Source: Flavobacteriales bacterium
GTDB lineage: Bacteria; Bacteroidota; Bacteroidia; Flavobacteriales_F; PHOS-HE28
Assembly: GCA_016703005.1 (NCBI GenBank)
Contig: JADJCX010000016.1
Location: 29,786-93,785, forward strand
Reading direction: 5' to 3'
Length of the DNA stretch: 64,000 bases
Under the pieces are notes generated by a model that worked only from the letters and a program-made list of their open reading frames with translations, searched no databases and was not told the origin of the DNA. The position numbers and the translations under genes were made by a program. Below, in pieces: positions 33,958 to 42,979 of this stretch; the first letter of the stretch is position 1, and each line of letters opens with the position of its first letter.

Positions 33958-35511
33958 ATTCCCTTACGCTGCGCACAACGGCCATCCCAATGATCTGGCG
34001 GAATGCATTGCTTCTTGGGGCTTGCGTTCTGCTTTGCGATCAACTGTTCTGGAACGCCGGTGTGGGCATCAATGTGGGGCTGGGAGTGCGATCGTTCTCA
34101 TCATGAGGTCGGAGTGCTTTCCATGACCGGTCGAGCGAAGTCCATATTCGCTGCCATGCTGCTGTGCGCAGTGATGATCGTGTTGCAGGGAACGACTCTT
34201 TCGGTCATCGCAACGCTGTTGTTGCTTGCCCTATTCAGTGCACTCATGTTGGAGCCAACGTTGCGAAGTGTTCCGGCCGGCATCGCGCAAGTACTTTACA
34301 ATTTCGTCTGTGTCCCACAGGCCTTCTTTGAAAGCTTGGTCGGTTCCGTTCCGGAGAAGAGCGCTTCGCGTCGAGGGATGCGTTGGTTGAAGCTGTTGTT
34401 CTTTCCCGTGGTAGCGCTTGTTGTCTACTACTGGATCTATCGAGCCGCTAACCCCAAGTTCGAAGCGTTGACCGCTGGTGTTATCGACCGGTTCATGGAC
34501 GGGTTCATCAACATCTTAAGTAACCTGTTCTCCGATCACGGGATCTTCATACTGCTGTTGATGGTTCTGTGCGGCGCGCTGATCTTCAAGCTCGCCCCAG
34601 GAGCGATCGCCGATGCAGAGAGAGCTCTTTCTGATGCACTGAGCAGGGTGCGCGTGCGCAGGTTGCACTGGAAGGCACCATTGTCGCTGAACGCACTTGA
34701 TCGCGAACGCCACATAGGAATGTTATTGCTCATCATGATGAATTCCATCCTGCTCGTGGTGAACGTGATCGACATCGAATGGGTGTGGTTCGGATTCGTA
34801 CTGGAGGAAGGCTTCAGCTTGAAGCAGTTCGTTCATGAGGGAACATGGCTGCTGATCATCAGTATTCTGCTGAGCATGGCCATCATGTTGCGGCTGTTCC
34901 GTCGCAACTTGAATTTCCATCCGCGCGCGATCTGGCTGAGACGAGCAGCCTTGTTGTGGATCGTCCAGAATGCAGTCCTGTGTATCAGCGTTTGTATCCG
35001 GAATGCGCATTATATCGGCTTCCACGGGCTTGCGTACAAGCGCATCGCGGTCATTGCTTTCCTGGTACTTGTGCTGATCGGCTTGGCCACGCTCGGATGG
35101 AAGGTCCAAAAGCAACGGAGCGCCTACTATTTGTGGCGCGTGAACGGTTGGGCCTTAGTAGCTGTGATCACTGTCATGGCCTGTTTCAACTGGGATGTCA
35201 TCATTGTTGAGCATAACCTGGGTCATCCGAATCCCGCGGAGATCGATACGGACAATTACCTCGCCCTGAGCGATAAGGTGCTGCCCTTACTGCATGCACA
35301 CGAGGATGTCGTGGCGCATCAAATGGAGAAACACGGACGCAACAGGGAGCTGTGGACCGCTACCCAAGACCCGACGGTGTTCCGGGAAGGTCTTGAAAGG
35401 AGGACGGCCTCTTTCATGGAGCGCTGGCGTGCAGCGGATCTGAGAAGCTGGACTTGGGCCGAACAACGGACATACGACCAGCTCTTGAAACTGACCGAAC
35501 AGACCAAGTAG
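33954..35511 (+). CDS. DUF4173-like multi-pass membrane protein
   Basis: Starts at ATG 33954, overlapping the regulator stop. Two single-base gaps (a G missing near 34088 and another near 34112) break the frame as read, so the open part is 34003-35511. Repaired, the N-terminus continues NVGLGVAIVLIMRSGVLSMT and the gene is 519 residues, a whole number of codons. About ten TM helices are followed by a soluble C-terminal region of about 100 residues (LNLALSDKVLPLLHAH-type). The central LSLNALDRERHIGMLLLIMM and WFGFVLEEGFSLKQFVHEGT are typical of DUF4173 proteins, whose function is unknown; they are often next to winged-helix regulators. Confidence 0.75.
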
Positions 35512-35514
35512 CAC

Positions 35515-35994
35515 ATGGAACGGGAACGCAAACGCATCAGGATCTGGATCGTCTTCTTCGTTGTTGTCCTTATCCTCAGCGGACTGACAGCTGTTCCGCT
35601 TGAATGGGGGACGCAGTTGTTGGCAAAGTGGCTGCAAGTGTTCGATGGTGAACTGCCGCGCTGGGCCAATTACGTTGCCGGTGCCGTTACCGAAGTTGGG
35701 ACGATGTATCCATGGATGTTCTATGGCACGGATTGGCTGGCTTTCGCGCATGTGGTGATCGGACTTGCATTCATCGGTCCCCTTCGGGACCCCGTGCGCA
35801 ACAAGTGGGTGATCGAGTGGGCCTTGCTATGCTGTGTTCTGGTGGTGGTCTTCGCGTTCGCTTGGGCCCCCGTTCGGCACATTCCTTTCTATTGGCGGTG
35901 CGTGGATGCGTCGTTCGGGGTGATCGGCGCCATTCCGCTCTGGTTCGTGCTCCGCGACATCCGTAAGGTTGAACAAGCAGGGAGAAGAGAATGA
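35515..35994 (+). CDS. Small multi-pass membrane protein
   Basis: 159 residues, four TM segments (about residues 10-30, 50-60, 75-95, 105-125) and a basic C-terminus. ATG 35515 is 3 bases after the DUF4173-like stop, and the stop overlaps the next ATG (35991-35994). I recognise no family. Coupled expression with the DUF4173-like gene suggests a shared membrane function. Confidence 0.7.
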   Translation: MERERKRIRIWIVFFVVVLILSGLTAVPLEWGTQLLAKWLQVFDGELPRWANYVAGAVTEVGTMYPWMFYGTDWLAFAHVVIGLAFIGPLRDPVRNKWVIEWALLCCVLVVVFAFAWAPVRHIPFYWRCVDASFGVIGAIPLWFVLRDIRKVEQAGRRE

Positions 35995-36929
35995 GGCAGT
36001 TGGTGATGGACCGTCATTTCAGGAAGGCCGCGCTCATCACGATCTTGATCGCGGTTCCAACGGCTCTTGCGCTCGGCCCCGACAGCTTTCTGCTCATGCT
36101 AGCCCGCTCGTTCATGCGCCAATGGATCATAGCGTTCGCTCTTTTGACCGCATTGTTCGCGCTGAAGCGCATGATGGGGATGGCACTGCTTGGGCTGATG
36201 GCGGTCTTCGTTCTTTCTGTGCGCGCGGTCGATCCCATGGCAGCAATTGCTCCGCAACGTGCCGGGCAACATCTGCTGCGGGTTGGGCAGTTCAATGTCC
36301 TGCAACCGAACGGGAAGAAGGAGGCGATGATCGGAACGGCACGAGCGAGCGGTGCCGACGTGCTTTCATTCCAGGAAGTGGACGACGCATGGGCCAAGGT
36401 GCTTGATAGTGCGCTGTCCGGCGACTTTCCGTATCGACGGATAGTACCACGTTCTGATTGTTATGGTATCGCACTTTTTTCCCGACTTCCATTTGAGGCG
36501 TTGGAGGTTATTGATCTTCTTGGGGCTCCTGCCATACAAGCTACCGTGCGATGTGATGGCGGGCAAGTGGTGGTAACGGCCGTTCACGCACGATCGCCTT
36601 TCCCATCCAGCGCATTCCATAAGCGCAACCGGCAGTTGGAAATGCTTGCCGAACGACTGGCCGTAATGGGTAAGCCGCAAGTGCTGATCGGCGATTTGAA
36701 CACGGTGACCTGGGACGATGCGATGCTAAGGTTCCGGGGACGCGCGGGTCTGGGCGCTGCACCCCAATTCGTGCAAGCCACTTTCCCGAATGTCCTTGGC
36801 ATGTCTCTGATCCCCATCGATCATATCCTCGGCTCGTCGCAGATCGCGATAACCAATGTTTCGACCGCCTTCTTGAACGGTTCCGATCACCGAGGGCTCA
36901 TCGGCGACATCTCTCTCAACGTGCAATGA
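35991..36929 (+). CDS. Endonuclease/exonuclease/phosphatase family protein, membrane-anchored
   Basis: 312 residues. Two to three TM helices occupy residues about 12-75, then an EEP hydrolase domain: VGQFNVLQPN (strand 1), SFQEVDDAW (catalytic Glu), VVTAVHARSPF, IGDLNTVTWDD (Asp-x-Asn) and GSDHRGLIGDI (Asp-His). The domain should act outside the inner membrane if the helices place it there. EEP enzymes cleave phosphodiester bonds in DNA, RNA or inositol phosphates and lipids; the substrate here is unknown. Confidence 0.82.
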   Translation: MRQLVMDRHFRKAALITILIAVPTALALGPDSFLLMLARSFMRQWIIAFALLTALFALKRMMGMALLGLMAVFVLSVRAVDPMAAIAPQRAGQHLLRVGQFNVLQPNGKKEAMIGTARASGADVLSFQEVDDAWAKVLDSALSGDFPYRRIVPRSDCYGIALFSRLPFEALEVIDLLGAPAIQATVRCDGGQVVVTAVHARSPFPSSAFHKRNRQLEMLAERLAVMGKPQVLIGDLNTVTWDDAMLRFRGRAGLGAAPQFVQATFPNVLGMSLIPIDHILGSSQIAITNVSTAFLNGSDHRGLIGDISLNVQ

Positions 36930-37300
36930 GCCGAACCCGGATCGCACACTTCGCGTGGCTTGCCGTGTTCGCGATCGCGATGGCGTACTTGGAAAGCGCG
37001 GTCGTGGTCTATCTCCGGGCATTGTTTTTCCCGAACGGATTCACCTTCCCGCTCCCGCAAATGGATCGCAGCATTGTGATCACGGAGTTGGGGCGTGAAC
37101 TGGCGACCGTCGTCATGCTTCTTGCTCCTGCGTTCATGCTTGCGCGCAGGAGCATCGAGCGTTTTGCCTGGTTCTTGTTCGCCTTTGGCGTGTGGGACCT
37201 GTTCTACTATATCTGGTTGAAAGTGCTTCTTGGTTGGCCGGCGTCCTTGTTCGACATGGACATATTGTTCTTGGTGCCCGTTCCTGGGTCGGACCTGTGA
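36926..37300 (+). CDS. Integral membrane protein, N-terminal fragment
   Basis: Starts at ATG 36926, overlapping the EEP stop. It contains YLESAVVVYLRALFFPNGF, a conserved motif of an uncharacterised Bacteroidota membrane family, and three TM segments. The frame is lost near 37283: adding one T gives LVPVPWVGPVIAPCIVSV and joins the next fragment. The full gene is 246 residues. Confidence 0.75.
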   Translation: MSRTRIAHFAWLAVFAIAMAYLESAVVVYLRALFFPNGFTFPLPQMDRSIVITELGRELATVVMLLAPAFMLARRSIERFAWFLFAFGVWDLFYYIWLKVLLGWPASLFDMDILFLVPVPGSDL

Positions 37301-37665
37301 TCGCCCCGTGCATCGTCTCGGTTGGATTCGTTCTGCTGGCGATCACTATCCTTCGTGGTGTCGAAGTCAACAGCGCGTTCGGCCTGAAACCGGTCGAATG
37401 GACGTTGCTCGGTTCAGGCGCTGCGGTGATCCTTTGGTCCTTCATGGGTGATCATCTCGTCCATGCAGTGCTACAGGGCGGCGATCCGATCAATGGCGGA
37501 CCGGCGTACATGCTGAAGGACTCCGGTTTGGATGCCGCTTTCTCATGGTTTTATTTCCTGCTTGGAACAGCACTCGCGACGGGTGCACTGCTGTGTACCT
37601 GGCGACGTGCCACCTTCAGGCCGGTTGCCCCTCTCTCTCCCTCGCCAATGTTGAAAAATCCGTAA
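37192..37665 (+). CDS. Integral membrane protein, C-terminal fragment
   Basis: Real sequence starts near WVGPVIAPCIVSVGFVLL; the first 30 residues of this frame are spurious. Three more TM segments (ILRGVEV region, AAVILWSFMGDHL, FYFLLGTALATGALL) and a short cytoplasmic tail follow. It is the last gene of the coupled operon that begins at 32995. Confidence 0.75.
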   Translation: MGPVLLYLVESASWLAGVLVRHGHIVLGARSWVGPVIAPCIVSVGFVLLAITILRGVEVNSAFGLKPVEWTLLGSGAAVILWSFMGDHLVHAVLQGGDPINGGPAYMLKDSGLDAAFSWFYFLLGTALATGALLCTWRRATFRPVAPLSPSPMLKNP

Positions 37666-37705
37666 CCCACCAAGACCACCTTGCGTTGAAGCGTGCGTCT
37701 TTGCC

Positions 37706-38029
37706 ATGGAACCCAAAACCAAAATGGTAGCTGAAGCACGCCTCTTCCTTCGCTTGGCTTTGTTGTCCTTTTTGGGACTGATCTTTTACTACTCCCACCT
37801 GTTCCTGGGTGTTCTGGGCAATGCATTTCTGTTCAAGACCTTGGCCATTACATTCCTATTGGCCACTATTCCGCTGCCGATCATCGCCATCAACAACAAA
37901 AAACTCTTTCCGGAATTGCGCGGCCAAAGCCGCCAGTTCCTTACGCTGGCAGCGGTTTTGCTCCTTTTTCATCATTTCCTGATGACGTTCGTCTTCGTCC
38001 TTTTCCTCAAGGGGGAGAACGTACTCTGA
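37706..38029 (+). CDS. Small membrane protein, unknown function
   Basis: 107 residues with three TM helices (about 13-32, 38-60, 75-100) and short polar linkers (NNKKLFPELRGQSR). It is a separate cistron 40 bases downstream of the previous gene. No family recognised. Confidence 0.65.
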   Translation: MEPKTKMVAEARLFLRLALLSFLGLIFYYSHLFLGVLGNAFLFKTLAITFLLATIPLPIIAINNKKLFPELRGQSRQFLTLAAVLLLFHHFLMTFVFVLFLKGENVL

Positions 38030-38069
38030 GCAACACGCCCGTCGAGGGGTAGCTTTCGGCCGCCCTCCC

Positions 38070-38804
38070 ATGTGCCTTATCCTTTTCGCATTCCGGGTCC
38101 ATCCCTTCTACCCGCTCATTGTTGCGGCCAACCGCGATGAGTTCCTTGAGCGCCCAACGGCCGCAGCCTCATTCTGGAGTGATCAGAAGGAGATCCTGGC
38201 CGGCCGTGACCTTTCAGCCGGAGGCACGTGGTTGGGAATTACCCGTAGCGGGAGATTTGCAGCCATTACCAACCACCGAGACTTGCGGCGGGGCCGGCCG
38301 AGCCAGCCACTTTCACGTGGGTCCCTTGTGTTGAGCGCTTTGAAGGGTGAACCCGACTTGAAGTCGGCGAATAGATATGATGGATTCAATCTGCTGTTCG
38401 GCAGTGCACTGGGTCTGCGATACAGCAACAATATCGATGGTTCACTATCCGATGTTACGCCTGGCATCCATGGCTTGAGCAATCATCTTCTGAACACACC
38501 ATGGCCCAAAGTGCTCAAAGCAAAGACCGGATTCAGAGCGGCCATTGCAGCGGAACAGCCCGAACCGGAGGCCTTGTTCAATGTTCTATTGGACCGCTCC
38601 ATCGCTCCGGATGAACAATTGCCGAATACGGGTATCGGCACCGAACGCGAACGTGCACTGAGCCCCGCGTTCATTTCAACCACCGGGTATGGTACGCGCT
38701 GTAGTACAGTGGTTTTGTTCGGTAGTGATGGTCGCATCCGATTCGAAGAACGGACCCATGAGCCGGTTGGAATGGTTGAGTACATTGTAGAAACCAAAGC
38801 ATGA
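38070..38804 (+). CDS. NRDE (TANGO2-like) family protein
   Basis: 244 residues, beginning MCLILFAFRVHPFYPLIVAA with the eponymous NRDE at 21-24. Conserved AGRDLSAGGTWLGITRSGRFAAI and TGYGTRCSTVVLF fit the NRDE/TANGO2 family, whose N-terminal Cys2 suggests an Ntn-hydrolase-like fold and whose role is not settled. Its stop overlaps the next start by 4 bases. Confidence 0.85.
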   Translation: MCLILFAFRVHPFYPLIVAANRDEFLERPTAAASFWSDQKEILAGRDLSAGGTWLGITRSGRFAAITNHRDLRRGRPSQPLSRGSLVLSALKGEPDLKSANRYDGFNLLFGSALGLRYSNNIDGSLSDVTPGIHGLSNHLLNTPWPKVLKAKTGFRAAIAAEQPEPEALFNVLLDRSIAPDEQLPNTGIGTERERALSPAFISTTGYGTRCSTVVLFGSDGRIRFEERTHEPVGMVEYIVETKA

Positions 38805-39571
38805 AGAAGAACAACGAAACCAGCATAGCGCTGCTGATCGATGGCGACAATGCACAGCCCAAGCGGCTTGCCGCCGTGATCGAGGAAGTGAGCAAGCAAG
38901 GCACTATCACGATCCGACGCATTTATGGTGATTGGACCAGCCCGGGCATGAACAGCTGGAAAGAGCGGCTGAACGCGAACGCCATACAGCCCGTGCAACA
39001 GTTCGCCTATACCAAGGGCAAGAACAGCACTGACAGTTCATTGATCATAGATGCCATGGATATTCTGCACGGCCGCTTGGTCGATGGTTTCGCGCTTGTT
39101 AGCAGCGACAGCGATTACACCCGTTTGGCCACGCGCTTGCGTGAGGCCGGGTTGTTCGTGATGGGGGTGGGGGAGCAGAAAACCCCGGAGGCGTTCGTGA
39201 AAGCTTGTGAACGATTCATCTACGTAGAGAACCTTGAAGTGCAGGAACCCGGACCAGCCGATCGCGAAAGTCTAGGAGCTACAGCAGCTACCAAGCGGGA
39301 TCGCCGTTCAACGAAACCTGTCGCTGGAGCACTGTCCACCAATAAGGACCTGCTGAAAAAGCTGCGCAAGGCATTCGATATCGCAAAAGGGGATGAGGAA
39401 GAGGCTTCGCTCAGTTTGATCGGCCAAGCGTTGCGGCGATTGGACCCCGGTTTCGACCCAAGGACCTTCGGGTATGCTTCCCTGTCCTCGCTCATTGGCG
39501 CGTTGAAGGACAAGCTGGAAACGCGTAGAGAGGAGAAGGGCAATACGGTGATGGTCCGGTTCAGGGAGTGA
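38801..39571 (+). CDS. NYN-domain protein with C-terminal OST-HTH/LOTUS-like domain
   Basis: 256 residues. The NYN (PIN-like, LabA/MARF1) domain covers about 8-145: LLIDGDNAQ with the first catalytic Asp pair, then SSLIIDAMDILHGR and ALVSSDSDYTRLATRLREAG with the later Asp residues, an Mg-dependent RNase site in this family. The C-terminal part (about 185-250) resembles an OST-HTH/LOTUS RNA-binding domain. The combination resembles eukaryotic MARF1-like proteins and is found in many bacteria. Coupled to the NRDE gene; RNA target unknown. Confidence 0.83.
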   Translation: MKKNNETSIALLIDGDNAQPKRLAAVIEEVSKQGTITIRRIYGDWTSPGMNSWKERLNANAIQPVQQFAYTKGKNSTDSSLIIDAMDILHGRLVDGFALVSSDSDYTRLATRLREAGLFVMGVGEQKTPEAFVKACERFIYVENLEVQEPGPADRESLGATAATKRDRRSTKPVAGALSTNKDLLKKLRKAFDIAKGDEEEASLSLIGQALRRLDPGFDPRTFGYASLSSLIGALKDKLETRREEKGNTVMVRFRE

Positions 39572-40225
39572 TCACGGGTCGGACGGAATATCGTTCCGGA
39601 CCTTCTGCTCCGTGTCCAATCGAACACGGAAGGACATCATCAATTTCACATACGGCCCATCGCCCATTCGGTGGTCGACGTATTTGCCCTCACCGAGAGC
39701 TCCGTAGCGATCATCGAGGCTGCCGCCCTGATACTGGCTCAAAACCGTATGGCCGACTTCAAATCGCAATGCAATGAGCTGCTTGAACATGTAGATATCT
39801 CCGAATGCCCCAAGCTGGTTTTCATCCATTCGTTCGAAGTCGCCGCTACTGCATCTCGCCTCGTTCGAAGGCGTTGAGGTGATGGCGACGGGCAATGCCC
39901 GTCAGGATCGACTTTCCAGTTTTCATTCCTTGAGCGCGTGCACCCACGTAATGGGCAGTACCCACCCGGTCAAACGGTCCGAACGTTGAAGCAGATCCGG
40001 GGAGCGATGCGCTGGCACCTTGGCCTTCCACTCTTCCCAGAAAGGACTCACCACCAGTTTGTCGTTGCCTTTGCCTATGGGCAGGGGCAGCGAGAGGCCT
40101 GCTTCCCACCGTTGAAGCCTATTGGGGCTGTACGTGAACATCGTGCTCGCGATGTCCAGATACGGTTGCGCCGCGGCTCGCAGAACACCGACCCATAACA
40201 CGCCGAGCATCAGTGACCGCCTCAT
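39572..40225 (-). CDS. Outer-membrane beta-barrel-like protein (DUF6268-like), frame-broken
   Basis: ATG 40225 starts MRRSLMLGVLWVGVLRAAAQ, a signal peptide. The first open part (to 39923) reads ASTMFTYSPNRLQRWEAGLS and LPIGKGNDKLVVSPFWEEWK, like uncharacterised Bacteroidota outer-membrane proteins. Two in-frame stops between about 39926 and 39900 are compensated by indels in both directions: NENWKVD and later SGDFERMDENQLGAFG read sensibly in different frames. It resumes in the original frame to the stop at 39572, with LIALRFEVGHTVLSQY and RMGDGPYVKLMMSFRVRL as beta strands. The whole is 217 codons. It ends directly beside the NYN gene stop (convergent). Confidence 0.55.
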
Positions 40226-40403
40226 GGCGTTGAAGATGCACAGGAATTTTTTCGCTGGACCGAAACATCTTCTTCCGACCGTGCGTTTCAATTCACACGA
40301 GACCCCGTAAGGCCTCGATATCAAGAAGCACCTGGGGGACACAGACGCCTGAAGGCAGAAAAAGTCCCGCACCGGCCCGTAAGCCAGTACCAGGAAAACA
40401 CCG

Positions 40404-40429
40404 GAAACGCGCCCCGTAAGGCGCGTTTC
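40404..40429 (-). terminator. Hairpin downstream of the acyltransferase gene
   Basis: A 10-bp stem GAAACGCGCC/GGCGCGTTTC with a 6-base loop, 32 bases past the minus-strand stop at 40461. It is followed by short T runs on both strands. Confidence 0.65.
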
Positions 40430-40460
40430 TGCTTTTTGCACCATGGGCGCTCCACTCGCC

Positions 40461-41612
40461 CTATCGCGGCGATCTATCCCGCAGGGCGGTCATGGGCCGC
40501 TCGAAGCCGAAGTAGAGGATCGAAGCCAACCCGATGCTCGTGCACCAGAAGACGAATAGAGGGACCATGGATCGCTGCCACGATACTTGCGTGATCCCGT
40601 TCATTCGCTCCGGTAAAAGCGGCATCAGGTTCAATTGCACCAGCGCGAAATTCACCAGATAGAGGCTGTAGGAGATCGTTGCTATGTAAACGATGGGTTT
40701 CGTAAAACCAGCGAACCGATCCGGATGCCAAGTCGAGAACCAGGGCAAGCAAAGCAGGATGCCAACGCTCTGCAGATCGTGCAGAGCCATGATCTCGAAC
40801 CACTGCGAGTGACCGAGCAGCAAACCTTTCAACTTGATCAGCAGGAGGAGTGCAACACCCGCGAGCAGGCCGATCAACCGCGAACGTTGCCATAGTGTTG
40901 TTCTGAACACCGCCATCCACGCTGCGGTGACACCGATCATCAGGTTGTCCATCCGGTTCACGACGATCATTCTGAAGTGGCTATCGATCTTGTCTATTTC
41001 CAGGGCATGTGTGATCTGCCACTGTTTCAGTGCCAAAGGTCCAAGGATGAACACGGCGATGGCCAACAGTAGCACGTCGGGCTTTCGCGCCGGCCGTCCA
41101 CGCGCGATCATCAACAATGTGATGGGGAGCAACAAGTAGAACCACTCTTCAACACACAAGCTCCAAGCTTCGCCGAAGAAGCCGGGGTGCGGCCAGGCCA
41201 GATTCTGTAAGAAGAGGAAATAGCGCCACAACCAATCCGGCATCCTGTAACCGTTGATCATTGCGGCGGCGATCACGATCAAGAGCACCAAGAAGTAAGC
41301 AGGCAGTGTGCGCCACCACCTGCGCTTCCAGAAGTGCAACAGATCACTGAAGTTCCGCAATCGTCCCTGGACTTGCTCCGCGAACAGTATCCTGCCGATC
41401 AAAAATCCGCTCAGGACGAAGAAGAGCGTAACGCCATCGACCAGCACCGGAGCATGCCAGAGTTCCCTGTCCACGAGTTGGTCGAAGAAAAAATACCCAT
41501 GCTGGTGCAGTACGGTGCAAATGGCGATCGCACGCAACGCATCCAGGCCGAATACACGCTTTCCGAGCGGCTGCTCCACGCCTTTGGTCGGCACCACGTG
41601 GAGGGTGTTCAT
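40461..41612 (-). CDS. Membrane acyltransferase family 3 (OafA/YrhL-like)
   Basis: 383-residue inner-membrane enzyme with about ten TM helices. It begins with LDALRAIAICTVLHQHG (residues 24-40), carrying the active-site His typical of the family, then DGVTLFFVLSGFLIGRI and RWWRTLPAYFLVLL. The EEWFYLLLP segment is also characteristic. These enzymes O-acetylate or otherwise acylate surface polysaccharides or lipids; the acceptor is not shown by context. It lies 10 bases upstream (in transcription) of nothing related; the T9SS gene at 41622 is on the same strand. Confidence 0.88.
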   Translation of the reverse strand: MNTLHVVPTKGVEQPLGKRVFGLDALRAIAICTVLHQHGYFFFDQLVDRELWHAPVLVDGVTLFFVLSGFLIGRILFAEQVQGRLRNFSDLLHFWKRRWWRTLPAYFLVLLIVIAAAMINGYRMPDWLWRYFLFLQNLAWPHPGFFGEAWSLCVEEWFYLLLPITLLMIARGRPARKPDVLLLAIAVFILGPLALKQWQITHALEIDKIDSHFRMIVVNRMDNLMIGVTAAWMAVFRTTLWQRSRLIGLLAGVALLLLIKLKGLLLGHSQWFEIMALHDLQSVGILLCLPWFSTWHPDRFAGFTKPIVYIATISYSLYLVNFALVQLNLMPLLPERMNGITQVSWQRSMVPLFVFWCTSIGLASILYFGFERPMTALRDRSPR

Positions 41613-41621
41613 GTTCCTGGA

Positions 41622-42872
41622 TCAGGGCTTCACAAAGCGGACACCATGTGTCGACCCATCAGCCAACGACAATACATACCATCCGCTTGAAAGTCGCGCC
41701 AAGGGAATTACCGCGCTCGAACCGGTCACCTGCTCGGTGATCAATATCCTGCCTTGTGCATCGTATACGCGAACACTGCCGAGCATTCGGGTTGCAGAGA
41801 CATAGAGCACGTCGTTCAGCACGGACACATTCGCCCCCATTTCACCTACAGGTTCGTGTACGCTTGTGCTTCCGTCAACACAGACCGGATAGAATTCGAA
41901 GTTCATCACGTTCGTTGAACCTTGAACGAAGAAGTCCTCCAGAGTCGTCCCCGACCCTGTTCCTACACCGAAGTACAACTGGCCGCCCGAGACGTTCGGC
42001 TGTGTCATGGAGAGGGTGTAGGTACCCGGAGGCAAACACACATTGGCAGTATCGTATTGCTGGTTGCCGAGTTGCAGTTGACCCGCGCCGACCGTATTGG
42101 CCAGGGAATCGGTGATGGTCCAAGAAAAGCTGGACACGACGAATGCACCCCCGGTATTCTCAATGTACACGATTGCGTCGCTGCACGGGCCGGATGGACA
42201 AAGGTCCTCAGTGATATTGAAGGTGCACGCGTGATCGACGTAGAACCCGGTCCAAAGTTCAAGGGTTCCGCTGAACGACCCCATCGGGAGGTTAGCGTTC
42301 GGGTGGATCGTGAGCAAGTGCACCTGCGGGTTTTGGCCGATGCCGAAGTAGTTTACCGTTTCCATCGCCAGCGTATCGCCATTACCATCGAACAATATGA
42401 AGCCGGGATAATCGAAAAGGACCGCGGAGTTGTTGTAAACCGTCAGCTCGATCACCGTGTCGGTGAACGCTGAGTATTCGATGCTGACGATGACAAGGCT
42501 GTCGCAAGCAGGCAGGTTCGGCCCGCCGGAAACGGTGAAGACATGTTCAGGTTGCGGCGCGAAATCCCCAGTTGCGGTACCTGTGATCACAAGGGTGTAT
42601 GTACCTGAGGCCAATTGGCCGATCTGAACGGTTTCAGTGTGCGGCACGATGACCGCTAGTCCGCCCAAGTCGGCGCAGTTTACCGTCAACGTAACAAACG
42701 CTACCGACGACGGATGCGCTTGTGGAGATAACGTACGCACCCGTACTGGAAAGTCCACCGACCAGATCAATGCTGATGTTGTCGGCTGTAGTCGGCGCCA
42801 ATGGGTCAACAGCGATGTTATCGACATAGAAATATGTCTGGCCGGAGACGAAAGTGGAGCAGAGTATGCCAA
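41622..42872 (-). CDS. Secreted T9SS type A protein, main fragment
   Basis: About 370 real residues plus an out-of-frame start. The body is beta-rich with Ig-like repeats (VTLTVNCADLGG, GQLASGTYTLVITGTATGDF, LPPGTYTLSMTQPNVSGG) and ends with a type A sorting domain (VSVLNDVLYVSATRMLGSV, GWYVLSLADGSTHGVRFVKP). Function unknown; expected at the cell surface or in the medium. The gene continues upstream from a shift in about 42700-42712. Confidence 0.78.
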   Translation of the reverse strand: MAYSAPLSSPARHISMSITSLLTHWRRLQPTTSALIWSVDFPVRVRTLSPQAHPSSVAFVTLTVNCADLGGLAVIVPHTETVQIGQLASGTYTLVITGTATGDFAPQPEHVFTVSGGPNLPACDSLVIVSIEYSAFTDTVIELTVYNNSAVLFDYPGFILFDGNGDTLAMETVNYFGIGQNPQVHLLTIHPNANLPMGSFSGTLELWTGFYVDHACTFNITEDLCPSGPCSDAIVYIENTGGAFVVSSFSWTITDSLANTVGAGQLQLGNQQYDTANVCLPPGTYTLSMTQPNVSGGQLYFGVGTGSGTTLEDFFVQGSTNVMNFEFYPVCVDGSTSVHEPVGEMGANVSVLNDVLYVSATRMLGSVRVYDAQGRILITEQVTGSSAVIPLARLSSGWYVLSLADGSTHGVRFVKP

Positions 42873-42894
42873 TGGCCAGGAGCAGTGGTTTCAT
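42634..42894 (-). CDS. Secreted T9SS type A protein, N-terminal fragment
   Basis: ATG 42894 opens the signal peptide MKPLLLAIGILCSTFVSGQ, then TYFYVDNIAVDPLAPTTADN and beta strands. The frame is correct to about SASVV; removing one base there reads SSVAFVTLTVNCADLGG and continues in the previous entry, giving a 423-residue protein. An upstream in-frame ATG at 42945 precedes the signal peptide and is unlikely. Confidence 0.7.
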   Translation of the reverse strand: MKPLLLAIGILCSTFVSGQTYFYVDNIAVDPLAPTTADNISIDLVGGLSSTGAYVISTSASVVGSVCYVDGKLRRLGRTSGHRAAH

Positions 42895-42979
42895 GGCGTG
42901 GGGTTTCGTGGAAGACGATGGTGTGAAGTTGGTCGCTGCCTCCATGGGGCGGCCTCGATCCCGGCAGCGGTCCGTCGCC

